DNA of 64,000 nucleotides from Patagioenas fasciata (Eukaryota; Chordata; Aves; Columbiformes; Columbidae): the NCBI RefSeq assembly GCF_037038585.1, contig NC_092523.1, positions 48,191,501-48,255,500 of the forward strand, in the 5' to 3' direction. This document shows positions 62,391 to 64,000 of the stretch, piece by piece (positions within the stretch are counted from its first letter, which is position 1; each line of letters starts with the position of its first letter). Made by a program: the position numbers and the translations under genes. The notes under the pieces were generated by a model, which worked only from the letters and a program-made list of their open reading frames with translations, did not search any database and was not told where the DNA came from.

Positions 62391-64000
62391 ACTTAGGGAC
62401 TACTCTGGACCAGCACTGATCATCCCAGTTCTCATTGCTTGCTCCTGATCCAGCTGCCCAGCAATGTGATGGCGCAACATGGAGGCACTCAAAAGTGGTA
62501 AGGGTGGGACAGAGGCTGGCTGCCTGAGACCATGTTAAGGCAATGCAGGCCAAGACAGGAGTTGTACCCTCAACCTACAGTGCTGTTCAAAAGCAGTTTG
62601 CTCCCAGGAACAGCTTCCTGTCATTGAGTGAAAGTTTGGCACCACCCAGCTGTTGCTCAGTCTGACACCAGTTTGTCTGGATTTACAATTCCCTGTGCCC
62701 TTGGGTAACTCCCAGATGAGTGTGCAATTTGCAAGACGCCTTCCACCATACAGACCTCCCTATGTGCTGAGCAGCCCAGCTGACTCCTTAACACCTCTTC
62801 TGCTCCAGCTCCTATGGGTCTCATCATGACTAAACCTCTCTAGCTAAGGAAGGTCATAGTTCCTGTGAGCCACCTCTCACTTCACACATAGAGGATGAAG
62901 AATTACAAAGTGAAAGGGACATCTAATTTATGTAGCTGCCCCAAGTCCCCTTTGCTCCCATACGGATGAGGACCCAGCTGCCGAGACCTTTTTGAGGTAA
63001 AAACAAATGAATTGGACATAAATAGCTTGAAACATTCCCTATCACGTACTGCAATAAATACAGCTGCATCTCACTATCTGTTGAGGATGTAATCCTGAAA
63101 AGTGCAAAGGTTAGCAATCTGACAGACAATTATGCTATTTTTCCCCATTATGTAGTAGAGGAAAAAGTGTGTACAGACTAGTGAGTTATACACACTATAA
63201 ATACAGAGGGATGGTGGAAAGATACAAATGCAAGTATCAGGATGGTCAATACGAGATGACTGCTTTTCAGAATGGATCACTATCCCCAGTCGTTACCCCA
63301 TTTTGGGGTCCTTCATTCTTGATTGATCTCGATTTATCCGAGAATTTTAATGAGTGCGATGAAAATGCAGCTGTTCAGACACAGGCAACAGGAATACTTA
63401 CAGTAAAAGGCCGATGTCAGGCAGTTAGTCTTAGACAGAGGTCCCTGCCTCTCCATCCTCCACACTGTACGTCCTGTACCTTTGCATTTCAGATCTGCAC
63501 ATTGCTAAGTCCTTGCTTTTTAACATTATCTGCTCAGAGAATAACTGCTTGCTATCTATACCTGACCACTGCATCTGAGAAAGAGGCCACAGTGAGCGGA
63601 GAAAGGTATTAAATGGTCAGCAACAGAGGTCCACAACAGCTAGAGGTGCAGCAGGGTGCTGCTGTACCATGCAGCACTCTATCTGTGCTGCAGGACAATT
63701 TTACAGTTCTGTTGTGTCCACCACAACGTTTCAGAAGCCACGTTACAAAGACACATGTTTGTTCTGCTGCAGGAAGCTCACCCTCTGCTTGTTGATCGTG
63801 TAGCAAGGGGCCTAACTAGACGCAAGGACACTTGTTTTGAGGTAGGTTTGTGACAAATCAGTCTCTAGTAGTCCTCTACATTGATACAAAGGCACCAAAT
63901 GTGTTGCACGTCTCTCAAAATCAAGCAAGATGCAATCACTGTGTTCATGTTCAATAGTTTTCTACTGTGTGGTTTCATGTGGCAGAAACTGCAGCTAGAT
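62391..64000. other. Intergenic DNA to window edge
   Basis: No supported gene. A plus-strand open frame ending at 63612 encodes a peptide with no domain I recognise. The expected neighbour MFHAS1, whose first coding exon is a very long leucine-rich-repeat open frame, does not begin before the edge. Confidence 0.5.

Noticed and set aside
63169..63612. Plus-strand open frame of ~147 codons near the right edge
   Set aside because: No recognised domain and no splice context; the length is within what chance gives over 64 kb in six frames.
1..64000. CRISPR arrays, operons, prokaryotic genes, rRNA and tRNA genes
   Set aside because: None seen. The spliced ERI1 gene and CR1 LINEs show this is vertebrate nuclear DNA, and no regularly spaced repeats or cloverleaf candidates were noticed.

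Overview
The window is nuclear DNA of a vertebrate, most likely a bird. It contains one intron-containing gene whose exons encode an amniote-type ERI1 protein. The only dispersed repeats I can recognise are degraded CR1 LINE fragments, two of them with the (A)TTCTATG-type 3' end typical of avian CR1. CR1 copies are sparse, introns are short (0.65-2.4 kb), and A/C- or G/T-only simple repeats are frequent. I cannot place it below class level with confidence.

The single supported gene is ERI1 (3'-5' exoribonuclease 1, 3'hExo) on the minus strand. Seven coding exons run from the ATG at 39547-39545 down to the TAG at 29920-29918. All six introns have GT-AG borders and all reading phases agree. The joined coding length is 1017 nt (338 codons plus stop), close to the 349-residue human protein. 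A CpG island at about 39080-39800 covers exon 1 and the presumed promoter. A candidate poly(A) signal lies about 140 nt past the stop, and an AT-rich tract further downstream could hold a longer 3' UTR.

Layout: 1-27600 is gene-poor intergenic DNA with three CR1 relics (2645-2830, 8262-8485, 16815-16935), homopolymer tracts, one unusually long open frame near 1.6-2.4 kb and one exon-like island at 17969-18183. 27601-29760 is AT-rich ERI1 downstream sequence. 29918-39547 is ERI1. 39800-64000 is intergenic again, with two more CR1 relics (about 45755-46145 and 61978-62390), a striking ~150-bp CTCCT pentanucleotide array at 48472-48622, and several poly(A)/poly(T) tracts.

The flanking genes expected from amniote synteny (MFHAS1 beyond the ERI1 promoter, PPP1R3B beyond its 3' end) are not recognisable here. 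I found no CRISPR array, operon, rRNA or tRNA, and no evidence of a new multi-gene system. Most short open frames look like chance. Observations worth checking are listed as findings with modest scores.
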